Shown here in pieces: positions 18,366-26,225 of a DNA stretch of 64,000 bases; position 1 is the first letter of the stretch, and each line of letters starts with the position of its first letter. Under the pieces are notes generated by a model that was given only the letters and a program-made list of their open reading frames with translations, did not search any database and was not told the DNA's origin. Position numbers and translations under genes: made by a program. This DNA comes from Deltaproteobacteria bacterium (GTDB lineage Bacteria; Desulfobacterota; Binatia; UBA9968; JAJDTQ01): NCBI GenBank assembly GCA_026712905.1, contig JAPOPM010000021.1:29912-93911 (forward strand). The letters are read 5' to 3'.

Positions 18366-18824
18366 ATGGCAATGCCAAGTGTAGGGGAGAAGGCCCCCGC
18401 CTTCAGCCTGCCGGTGTCCCGGGACGAGAAGGTGTCCCTGGACGACTACGCGGGCAAGAAGAACGTCGTGTTGGCGTTCTATCCGCTGGATTTTACCGGC
18501 GGCTGACAGAGGGAATTGAGCAACTTCGAGGCTGACAAGAGCAGCTTCGAGGCCAAAGACGCTCAGGTACTGAGCGTAAGCGTGGATTCGGTTTTCGCCC
18601 ACCAGGCGTTCGCGGAGAAGATGGGCGGCATCAGCTTCCCGATGCTCTCCGATTTCTGGCCCCACGGGGAGGTGTGCGAGCAGTACGACTGCCTGCGCCC
18701 CCAGGGCTTTCCCAAGCGGGCGGTTTTCATCATCGACAAAGAGGGAACCGTGCGTTACGCCCAGCTCTACGAGGGCGGCATTCCCGAGAACAAGGACCTG
18801 TTGGCGGAACTCGACAAGCTGTAG
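18366..18824 (+). CDS. Selenocysteine-containing peroxiredoxin (in-frame TGA recoded as Sec)
   Basis: The frame from ATG 18366 (AAAGGAG upstream) to TAG 18824 gives 152 residues if the single TGA at 18504-18506 is read through. Both sides are one peroxiredoxin: PSVGEKAPAFSLP and VVLAFYPLDFTGG before the TGA, then QRELSNFEADKSSFEAK and GFPKRAVFIIDKEG after it. The TGA is residue 47, exactly where the peroxidatic cysteine belongs in PxxxTxxC (P40, T44, U47); the conserved arginine is R118. C104 and C109 are candidate resolving cysteines; residue 52 is Ser, so it is not a PrxQ-type CxxxxC. Such enzymes reduce hydroperoxides. A downstream stem-loop fits a bacterial SECIS. No selA, selB, selC or selD is in the window. 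The alternative is a Cys-to-TGA nonsense mutation, which the intact downstream frame makes unlikely. Confidence 0.85.
18504..18506 (+). other. Predicted selenocysteine codon (TGA)
   Basis: This in-frame TGA occupies the peroxidatic-cysteine position of the peroxiredoxin, flanked by DFTGG on one side and QREL on the other. It is the only interruption in 153 codons. A one-base change from TGC or TGT could also create it, but both flanks are conserved and the next element is a stable hairpin. Confidence 0.8.
18524..18552 (+). promoter_or_regulatory. Candidate bacterial SECIS stem-loop
   Basis: Bases 18524-18534 pair with 18542-18552 in an 11-bp stem containing two G-U pairs (18525/18551 and 18530/18546). 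The loop is 7 nt (18535-18541). The stem starts 17 nt after the TGA and the loop 28 nt after it, within the spacing known for bacterial SECIS elements that bind SelB. Those usually have a G at the start of the apical loop; here G534 is the last 5' stem base and would be first in the loop if the closing pair opens. Confidence 0.65.
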
Positions 18825-18856
18825 ACGGCGGCTTCCGCGACAGAACCTTGCAAGAC

Positions 18857-18886
18857 AAAAGGGCGGCGCAAGCGCGTCGCCCTTTT
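18857..18886. terminator. Bidirectional intrinsic terminator between peroxiredoxin and ygfZ
   Basis: A 13-bp stem (18857-18869 with 18874-18886, one G-U pair) closes an AAGC tetraloop. A run of A on the left and T on the right flank the GC-rich core, so it can stop transcription of both convergent genes. Confidence 0.85.
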
Positions 18887-18909
18887 CTTGTCTCATCGTG
18901 GGGGGCGGC

Positions 18910-19971
18910 TCAGAGGGGCAGGGCGTGCACCGTGGCGTGGAGGACCTGTCGCCCATGTCCGATGGCGACCGAGGTGCCTGGCTCCAGGTAGTCCCGGTGC
19001 AGGTAGCCGAGGGCGAGGGGGCAGCCCAACCGGGGCGAGGGGACGGCGCTGGTGACCCGGCCGATAGTGCGGTCGCCGTCGAGGACCGCGTCGCCGGCGT
19101 CCGGCGCTTCGGCGCCCTCCACCTTGAAGCCCGTGAGCCTGCGGTTCACGTGGCCGCGGGAGTGGATGCGTTCCACGGTTTCCTGTCCGAGATAACAGCC
19201 CTTGGTGAAGCTCACGGCGTCGTCCAGACCGGTCTCGAGCAAAAGGGTGTCCGCGTCCATGTCGACGCCGTAACGGGGAATGCCGGCCTCGACGCGCAGC
19301 GTCTCCCGGGCGTGAACGCCCACCCACGGAATCGCTCGGGACGCGGGCAGCTCGGCCAGGCCCTGGAGTTGGGTCTTCGGCACGATGAGGTCGAACCCGG
19401 GCTCGCCCGTATGCGAAGCGTGGACGACCCGAAGGCGCCCGCCGGCGTAGGCGATTTCCGCGTGCGAGAGCCTTGCCGCCGGTGGTGCGTCGAGGCCCAG
19501 CACCTCACCCAAGCCGCCACCGGCCTCGGGTCCCTGGATGGATACGACAGAGAACTCCCCGGACAGGTCCACGATCTCCACTTCGTCCGCGATCAGGTAA
19601 CGGTTCAGGTGCTCCACCACGCCCGACGCCAAGGGTTCGTCCAGCAGCACGAGGAACGCCTCCTCCGTGCGCAGCACGTGCACGTCCGCCAGGACCTTGC
19701 CCTGAATGTTCAACACGGCCGCGGGCACGCCGGAGCCGGCGTTCAGGGCCTGGACGTCGTTGGACAGCATCCCCTGGAGCCACTCCGCGCTGTCGGGTCC
19801 GTTTATCTCGAGGACGGCGCGATCCGCCAGGTCCAGCCAGCCCGCGCGGGCGCGCACGGCGTCGTACTCCGCGGCCGGGCTGCCGAAGTGGTGCGGCAGG
19901 GTCCACCCGTTGCGTTCAACGAAGGCGGCGCCGTTGTCCTGGTGAAAGTCGTGGAGGGGTGTCTGCTTCAT
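18910..19971 (-). CDS. ygfZ: Folate-binding YgfZ/GcvT-family protein
   Basis: A 353-residue protein of the GcvT-like aminomethyltransferase fold. It carries the YgfZ signature KGCYLGQETVERIHSRGHVN (about residues 235-254), including the invariant cysteine. YgfZ proteins bind tetrahydrofolate and help assembly or repair of certain Fe-S enzymes such as MiaB-type radical SAM proteins. No glycine cleavage partner genes are adjacent, which argues against a true GcvT. It is convergent with the peroxiredoxin and divergent from the LysR gene. Both oxidative-stress defence and Fe-S repair are plausible common themes, but that link is inference. Confidence 0.87.
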   Translation of the reverse strand: MKQTPLHDFHQDNGAAFVERNGWTLPHHFGSPAAEYDAVRARAGWLDLADRAVLEINGPDSAEWLQGMLSNDVQALNAGSGVPAAVLNIQGKVLADVHVLRTEEAFLVLLDEPLASGVVEHLNRYLIADEVEIVDLSGEFSVVSIQGPEAGGGLGEVLGLDAPPAARLSHAEIAYAGGRLRVVHASHTGEPGFDLIVPKTQLQGLAELPASRAIPWVGVHARETLRVEAGIPRYGVDMDADTLLLETGLDDAVSFTKGCYLGQETVERIHSRGHVNRRLTGFKVEGAEAPDAGDAVLDGDRTIGRVTSAVPSPRLGCPLALGYLHRDYLEPGTSVAIGHGRQVLHATVHALPL

Positions 19972-20114
19972 CCTTGCGACAAACCGTGTTCCCGTGCATC
20001 CTTTCCCGTTGACCGTATGGCCAACGGGACCTCTACAGTAGCCGGGTTGGCACCCCTTGGCAACGGGCTTTGCCGGTGCGGGGCGCCGCCCAGTTCCGAG
20101 AACGAGAGGAGAGC

Positions 20115-21062
20115 ATGAGCAAGGTTTCCAGAGACCTGGACCTGCGCAAGCTGGAGATCTTCTACTGGGTGGCGGAGCTGCACAGCTTCTCGCTCGCGGC
20201 GGAACACTTCTCCTTGCGCCAGCCCACCGTCACCGCCCATGTCAAGTCCCTGGAGCAGCAGTTGGGCTCGCGGCTCTTCAGGCGCTTCGGCGGCAAGTTC
20301 GAGCTGACGGATGCCGGACGGCTCCTTTTCGAGAAGGCCGGCGCCGTGCTGCAGTTGAAGAACCAGACGCTGGCGGCGCTGGACCGCATCCAGGGCAAGG
20401 TGGAGGGCGAGCTTCGGGTGGGCGGCAGCAACGTGCCCGGCGAGTACATCCTGCCAAGCCTGCTGGGGAGCTTCGTGGCGCGCTTTCCCGACGTGCGTCC
20501 GATGCTTCGCATCGGCGACTCGGCCATGATCGTGTCGGCGGTCCTCGACGGCACCCTGGAGCTGGGATTCACCGGTTTCCGCACCCATGACGCCCGGCTG
20601 AGCTACCACAAGCGCTGGCAGGACGAGATGGTGGTGGCGGTGCCCGCGAACCACCCCTGGGCGGGCTTGAAGCAGGTGCCGGTCCAGGACTTGGGCAAGC
20701 ACCCGTTCATCGCCCGCGAGGCCGGTTCCGGGACGTTGCGTTCGTTCCTGCAGTCCATGGTCAAGCGCGGCCAGGACCCGGCGAAGCTCCTCAAGGTCGG
20801 GATGGAGCTCGGCAGCACGGCGGCGGTCAAGGAGGCCCTCATGGAGGGGCTCGGTTTCTCCATCCTTTCGCGCGCGGCCATCCGGCGGGAGGTCCAATAC
20901 GGGCTCATCAAGGAGGTGCGTATCCAGGGACTCGACCTGACCCGCCCGTTCTACCAGGTGACGCACCGGGACCGCCCGCTGGCGCCCGTGCCGCGTGCGT
21001 TCACCCAGTTCCTGAGCCGCGCCCCGCGCGCCCATCTATGGCAGGATATGCATGATAGCTAA
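20115..21062 (+). CDS. LysR-family transcriptional regulator next to the putative selenate transporter
   Basis: A 315-residue LTTR. The winged helix-turn-helix covers about residues 8-66 (LEIFYWVAELHSFSLAAEHF and QPTVTAHVKSLEQQLG), followed by a type 2 periplasmic-binding-like effector domain from about residue 95 (GELRVGGSNVPGEYILP). I use the ATG at 20115, preceded by AGAGGAG, not the longer upstream frame. The gene ends 65 bp before the transporter genes, on the same strand. A palindrome straddling its own stop codon and a perfect -35 suggest that it controls the transporter. The ligand is unknown. Confidence 0.88.
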   Translation: MSKVSRDLDLRKLEIFYWVAELHSFSLAAEHFSLRQPTVTAHVKSLEQQLGSRLFRRFGGKFELTDAGRLLFEKAGAVLQLKNQTLAALDRIQGKVEGELRVGGSNVPGEYILPSLLGSFVARFPDVRPMLRIGDSAMIVSAVLDGTLELGFTGFRTHDARLSYHKRWQDEMVVAVPANHPWAGLKQVPVQDLGKHPFIAREAGSGTLRSFLQSMVKRGQDPAKLLKVGMELGSTAAVKEALMEGLGFSILSRAAIRREVQYGLIKEVRIQGLDLTRPFYQVTHRDRPLAPVPRAFTQFLSRAPRAHLWQDMHDS

Positions 21063-21098
21063 TGTCTATTTGACATATAGCTTGCGATGATATCTACT
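21056..21098 (+). promoter_or_regulatory. Promoter and probable LysR-type operator of the ABC transporter
   Basis: An imperfect palindrome, TAGCTAATGTC-TATT-TGACATATAGCT (21056-21082), overlaps the -35 box TTGACA (21070-21075). A weaker -10, TCTACT (21093-21098), lies 17 bp downstream. A strong -35, a weak -10 and an overlapping dyad next to an LTTR gene are typical of LysR-regulated promoters. The next gene has a GGAGG Shine-Dalgarno before its ATG. Confidence 0.5.
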
Positions 21099-21127
21099 CG
21101 GTCGAACATTTTCACCTGGAGGTATCC

Positions 21128-21987
21128 ATGACGCGACAACTCGCCCGGCGGCTGTTCCTGCTCTTGTTCACTCTGTTCTTCCTCGTCGGCGTCGCGGCGG
21201 CCGACACGCTGCGTCTCTCCGCGATCCCGGACGAGGACCCGCAGGAGCTGTTGCGCAAGTACAAGCCCTTCACCGACTACATCGAAAAGGAAGTGGGCCT
21301 GGAGGTCAAGTTCGTACCGGTGGTGGACTACGCGGCCACCGTGGAAGGGCTGGCCGCGAACCGTCTCGACATCGTCTGGTACGGCGGCTTCACCTCGGTC
21401 CAGGCGGTGGAGCGCGCCCAGGGGGCCACGCGGCTGGCCATGCGCGAAGAGGACGCGAGCTTCAAGAGCGTCTTCGTCACGCGCACGGATTCCGGGATCA
21501 AGACCTTGGCCGACCTCAAGGGCAAGACCTTCGCCTTCGGCAGCGTCAGCTCCACCTCAGGACACCTGATGCCGCGTCATTTCCTCAAGGCCGCCGGCGT
21601 GGACCCCGAGCGGGACTTCAAGAAATTCGGCTTCAGCGGCGCGCACGACGCCACGGCCGCGTGGGTGGCGGCGAACCGGGTGGACGCCGGTGCCCTCAAT
21701 TTCCTGGTGTGGAAGAAGCTCGTTGACAACAAGAAGATCGACACCGGCAAGGTCCACGCTTTTTGGACCACGCCGCCGTACGTCGACTACGTATGGGTTG
21801 CCCGGGGAGGCGTTTCCGAGGAAGTCCGCGAGAAGTTCAAGCAGGCGCTCCTGAAGCTCGACTACACCAAGCCCGCGGACAAGGAGATCATGGACTTGCA
21901 GCGCACCCGCAAGTTCATTCCCGCCAAGGACTCGGATTGGGACGGCATCAAGAAGGCGGCCATCGCCGCCGGCATGCTGAAGGTGAA

Positions 21988-21991
<4 letters not shown>
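21128..21991 (+). CDS. PhnD-like substrate-binding protein, putative selenate ABC importer
   Basis: A 287-residue periplasmic protein with a Sec signal peptide (about residues 1-25, ending FLVGVAAA). The mature part is a PhnD-type solute-binding protein: RLSAIPDEDPQELLRKYKPF, then VVDYAATVEGLAANRLDIVW, YGGF, and the anion-binding SVSSTSGHLMP. PhnD relatives bind phosphonate, phosphite and other oxyanions. The SAIPDEDPxELLRK start and WYGGFTxVQA segment match my recollection of the predicted selenate-transporter binding-protein family (TIGR04553). That name is a recalled match, not a search result. The nearby selenoprotein supports it. GGAGG precedes the ATG, and the ATPase follows with a 4-bp overlap. 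Confidence 0.8.
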
Positions 21992-22800
<809 letters not shown>

Positions 22801-22810
22801 CCCTATATCC

Positions 22811-23656
22811 ATGAGCTTCCCTTCCCGGACTCTGGGGTCCCGATCGGTTTTTCCCTACGTCTTCGGCGGGCTCTTCCTTATCCTCCTGGCCGATAGCTGG
22901 CGCCGCGCCGAGGTCGCCCCGGGGATCTTCTTCGAGCCCGAGGGCCGGGAGCACCTGTGGCAGTTCGTCACCGGCATGTATCCGCCGGAACTGTCCTGGG
23001 AGTTCCTGCAGTTCATGGTCCGGCCGACCATCGAGACCATCCAGATCTCGGTCATGGGTACGCTGATCGCGGTGGTCATCGGTTTCCCTCTGGGGCTGCT
23101 GGCCACCAGCACCTTCAGCTTTCAGGGCATTCTCCACGAGACCGAGTTCCGCAACGCCGGGCTGCGGCACGGCCTCAAGGTCTGCTTCTACGGCCTGGCG
23201 CGGGCGTTGCTCAGCCTGTTCCGCTGCATCCCCGAGTTCGTCTGGGCCTTCATGTTCGTGCGCGCCGTGGGCCTGGGGCCGTTCCCCGGCGTGCTCGCCA
23301 TCGGCGTGGCCTACGGCGGCATGCTCGGCAAGGTGTACTCCGAGATCTTCGAGTCCGTGAACGAGCGCCCGCTGGAAGCCATCCAGTCCACCGGCGCCGG
23401 GCGGCTGCAGATCTTCTTCTACGGCTGGTTCCCGCAGGTGCTGCCCAACATCACCTCGTACACCCTGTACCGCTGGGAGTGCGCCGTGCGCACCTCGGCC
23501 ATCCTGGGATTGGTGGGGGCAGGCGGCATCGGCCAGCAGATTCAGATCTCCATCCGGATGTTCAACTTCCATGAGGTCACCACCCTGCTGCTCATCCTCT
23601 TCGCGCTGGTGGCGGGGGCGGACTACGTGAGCGCGAAGGTGAGGTCGCTGCTGTGA
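22811..23656 (+). CDS. PhnE-like ABC transporter permease 1
   Basis: A 281-residue inner-membrane permease with about six transmembrane segments. The EAA loop that docks to the ATPase is EAIQSTGAGRLQIFFYGWFP, and the ILGLVGAGGIG segment is typical of PhnE. I use the ATG at 22811, which lies just after the ATPase stop; an in-frame ATG at 22769 would overlap the ATPase by 32 bp. Neither has a strong Shine-Dalgarno, so the start is uncertain. It very likely forms a heterodimer with the second permease. Confidence 0.85.
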   Translation: MSFPSRTLGSRSVFPYVFGGLFLILLADSWRRAEVAPGIFFEPEGREHLWQFVTGMYPPELSWEFLQFMVRPTIETIQISVMGTLIAVVIGFPLGLLATSTFSFQGILHETEFRNAGLRHGLKVCFYGLARALLSLFRCIPEFVWAFMFVRAVGLGPFPGVLAIGVAYGGMLGKVYSEIFESVNERPLEAIQSTGAGRLQIFFYGWFPQVLPNITSYTLYRWECAVRTSAILGLVGAGGIGQQIQISIRMFNFHEVTTLLLILFALVAGADYVSAKVRSLL

Positions 23657-24537
23657 CGCCGGCGAATCAAGGCGCGGCTGCGATGGACGAGGTGCGGGCG
23701 CTCCGGGCCGGGGCGCGCTCGCGCTCGCGCGTCTTCACCTATGTGATCCTGAGCCTGCTGGCGGCGCTCTTCGTCTGGAGCTACCAGGGGTCGGAGATCG
23801 ACCTCGGCATGCTCTTCAGCGCGGACGGCGGCGGCGCCATCGCGGATTACGTCGAGCGCCTTTTCCCGCCGGACCTCTCGCCCAAGGTGGTGGCCGACGC
23901 CGTGGCCGGCGCCTGGGAGACCCTGGCCATCTCTCTGGTCGGCACCGTGCTGTCGGTGGTCATCGCGCTGTCGCTGGCCTTTTTCGGCGCGCGCAATCTC
24001 GTGTACGCGGGCCTGCTTTACGAGATGGAAACCCGACGCAGCCTTGGCGCGTTGCGGCGCGTTCCGTACCTCGCGGCCAAGGCGATCCTGAACTTCCTGC
24101 GCACCATCCCGGAGATGCTGTGGGCGCTGATCTTCGTCTTTCTCGTGGGGCTGGGCCCGTTCCCGGGCGTGCTGGCTCTCGGCGTGCACACCGGCGGCGT
24201 GCTCGGCAAGCTCTTCGCCGAGGTGCTGGAGGACGTGGACCTGCAACCCGTCGAGTCGCTCCAGTCCACCGGCGCCGGCAAGATCCAGATCCTGTTCTAC
24301 GGCATCCTGCCCCAGGTGCTGCCCCAGTTCATTTCCTACACGCTGTACCGCTGGGAGGTGAACATCCGCGTGGCCGCGGTGCTGGGCTTCGTCGGCGCCG
24401 GCGGCCTCGGCCAGCGCATCCACATCGCCATGAGCCTGTTCCTGGAACAGCAACTGCTGACGCTGCTCATCGCCCTGTACGTCCTGGTGACGGGAGTGGA
24501 TTACCTGAGCGCGTATCTGCGGCGGCGGGTGGTGTGA
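23653..24537 (+). CDS. PhnE-like ABC transporter permease 2
   Basis: A 294-residue permease homologous to the preceding gene. It has about six membrane segments, and its EAA loop ESLQSTGAGKIQILFYGILP is nearly identical to that of permease 1. The start is GTG in a 4-bp overlap with permease 1, so the four transporter genes form one tightly coupled operon. Two separate permeases with matched coupling loops suggest duplication and a heterodimeric channel. The operon ends here; a minus-strand dehydrogenase gene ends 22 bp further on. Confidence 0.86.
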   Translation: MTPANQGAAAMDEVRALRAGARSRSRVFTYVILSLLAALFVWSYQGSEIDLGMLFSADGGGAIADYVERLFPPDLSPKVVADAVAGAWETLAISLVGTVLSVVIALSLAFFGARNLVYAGLLYEMETRRSLGALRRVPYLAAKAILNFLRTIPEMLWALIFVFLVGLGPFPGVLALGVHTGGVLGKLFAEVLEDVDLQPVESLQSTGAGKIQILFYGILPQVLPQFISYTLYRWEVNIRVAAVLGFVGAGGLGQRIHIAMSLFLEQQLLTLLIALYVLVTGVDYLSAYLRRRVV

Positions 24538-24559
24538 CACGCGGCAATGGCATGTTGCG

Positions 24560-25594
24560 TCAAGGCCGCACCACGACCTTCAGTGCCTCCCGCGCCATCA
24601 TCGACCGCAATGCCTTCTCCAGGCCCTGAAGCGGCACCTCGGCGGACAGAAGGGGCCGCGGGTCCAGCGTCTTCCGGCTCAACATCTCCAGCGCCCGCGC
24701 CACCGTGGCCGGCCGGTGATGATAGGCGCCCATGACGGTAAGCTCGTTGTAGTGGACCGAAGCCGTGTCCAAAGGAATCGTCGTCCCCGGCGCGCACCCG
24801 CCGAACAGGTTGACCACCCCTCCCGGGCGCACGCAGGCCACCGCGTCCTGCCAGACCGCGGGTATGCCGGTGGCGTCAATGGTACAGTCGAAGCCGTCCC
24901 CGTCCCGTGAACGGGACCGCAGACGTTCACTCTGGGCGGTGCGGCGGTCCACTTCCACCGTGTCCCGCGCTCCAAGAGCCCGCGCCACGTCGAGTCGGTG
25001 CGGATTGGGATCGGTAGCCACCACGCCGTGGCCGCGGACCGCCAGCACCGCGGTAAGCAGCAGGCCGATGGGCCCCGCACCATGGACCAGAACGTCGGCA
25101 CCGTCGTCCAGCCTGCTGGCGTCGACCCCGTGGATGACACAGGCCACCGGCTCCACCAGCGCGGCGACCTCGTAGGGAAGCTCCGGGTCAAGACGATACG
25201 TGCTGACTTCGACGAACCGCCGGGGAATACGGATGTACTCCGCGAACGCGCCATTCAGATACTCGAGGTGGCGGCAAAGATTCTCCCGCCCCGCCTCACA
25301 ATACGCACAGCGTCCGCACGGCGCCGAGTTGGCCACCACCACCCGGTCTCCGGGCTTGTAGCCGGACACGCCGGGACCCAACGCCGCCACCGACCCCGCG
25401 AACTCATGCCCGAACGGCGTCGGCACCCGCAACATCCGCGGATGCCCCCCGCGCCGAAACACCTTCACGTCCGTCCCGCAGGTGGTAGCCGCCCGAATGC
25501 GCACCAACAACTCTCCCTCGCGGGGCACGGGCACGGATTCTTCGCGAACTTCGATACGCTCGGGACCGAGCAGATATACGACCCTGTGTGTCAT
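24560..25594 (-). CDS. Zinc-dependent medium-chain alcohol/polyol dehydrogenase
   Basis: A 344-residue MDR-superfamily dehydrogenase of the threonine/sorbitol dehydrogenase type. Catalytic zinc motifs are TCGTDVK and GHEFAG; the structural zinc cluster is CGRCAYCEAGRENLC. A Rossmann fold follows with VLVHGAGPIGLLL. It oxidises an alcohol or polyol with NAD(P)+; the substrate is not evident. I chose the ATG at 25594 (MTHRVVYLLGPE) because homologues begin near here; the frame extends 49 codons upstream without conserved sequence. It is convergent with the transporter operon and probably unrelated in function. Confidence 0.85.
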   Translation of the reverse strand: MTHRVVYLLGPERIEVREESVPVPREGELLVRIRAATTCGTDVKVFRRGGHPRMLRVPTPFGHEFAGSVAALGPGVSGYKPGDRVVVANSAPCGRCAYCEAGRENLCRHLEYLNGAFAEYIRIPRRFVEVSTYRLDPELPYEVAALVEPVACVIHGVDASRLDDGADVLVHGAGPIGLLLTAVLAVRGHGVVATDPNPHRLDVARALGARDTVEVDRRTAQSERLRSRSRDGDGFDCTIDATGIPAVWQDAVACVRPGGVVNLFGGCAPGTTIPLDTASVHYNELTVMGAYHHRPATVARALEMLSRKTLDPRPLLSAEVPLQGLEKALRSMMAREALKVVVRP

Positions 25595-25763
25595 GGCAGT
25601 GGAAGACGCCAGAAAGGTGTCCCCACCGCCTAGCACCGATGAGCGGTGGAGGCAAATTGATGTGGGAGGGCAGGGGAAGGCGTGCCGCTCAGCGACGGCA
25701 CCGTCAATCCGCGGCCTGAGTTCCCAACCGCCAGAGGGCATGCTACGCTAGTGATCCAACCGC

Positions 25764-25853
25764 GGAGAGGTGGCCGAGTCCGGTTGAAGGCGCCTGACTC
25801 GAAATCAGGTTTACCTACGGGTAACGGGGGTTCGAATCCCTCCCTCTCCGCCA
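25764..25853 (+). tRNA. tRNA-Ser (anticodon CGA)
   Basis: A 90-nt tRNA with a 7-bp acceptor stem (GGAGAGG/CCTCTCC) and a 5-bp anticodon stem (CCTGA/TCAGG) enclosing CTCGAAA, so the anticodon is CGA (codon UCG). A long variable arm (TTACC/GGGTAA) is typical of class II serine tRNAs. The T-loop is TTCGAAT, the discriminator is G and CCA is encoded. Confidence 0.96.
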
Positions 25854-26001
25854 CCTGATTTCCAGCCAAGCAAGAACGGATCACGAAGACACGTGCTCTC
25901 CCCTCTTTTGATGGACAGGGCTCAAACTGCTGGTCGTGGCCCGTAGAATTTGCTAAACACAGGTCCCCGCTCAGTGAACATGGAGCGCGTGGAGGATGTT
26001 G

Positions 26002-26114
26002 ATTGCTGGCAGTCGGGTCCCGTGCAAGTGGGTCCCGCAAACCCCGTCAGGTCCGGAAGGAAGCAGCGGTAGCGGACCGCCCCTGTGCCACGGGGAAGCC
26101 TGGCTGTCGGCAAT
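26002..26114 (+). ncRNA. ffs: Signal recognition particle RNA (4.5S, small bacterial type)
   Basis: The conserved domain IV core GTCAGGTCCGGAAGGAAGCA lies at 26046-26065. The flanks, 26002-26012 and 26104-26114, pair in an 11-bp terminal stem with two G-U pairs, giving a hairpin of about 113 nt. It binds Ffh to form the SRP. Location between tRNA-Ser and dnaX is a common arrangement. The ends are inferred from base pairing. Confidence 0.93.
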
Positions 26115-26225
26115 GAGCATTCCGCCGCGCGAGCGGGTTCCGTCGCGGAGGCGCGGCGGGTCGGTCACTTTCTGAGGGGTGCCTCGAAAGCCTGCCGCGG
26201 GCACCCGGAGCGGTGCTGAAGAGTC

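Noticed and set aside
18516..18824. Separate short gene or pseudogene fragment after the TGA
   Set aside because: The TTG at 18516 lies within a domain whose first half precedes it in the same frame. Both halves form one peroxiredoxin, so the TGA is better explained by recoding.
26002..26114. Riboswitch upstream of dnaX
   Set aside because: The conserved core and outer stem identify SRP RNA, not a metabolite-sensing leader.
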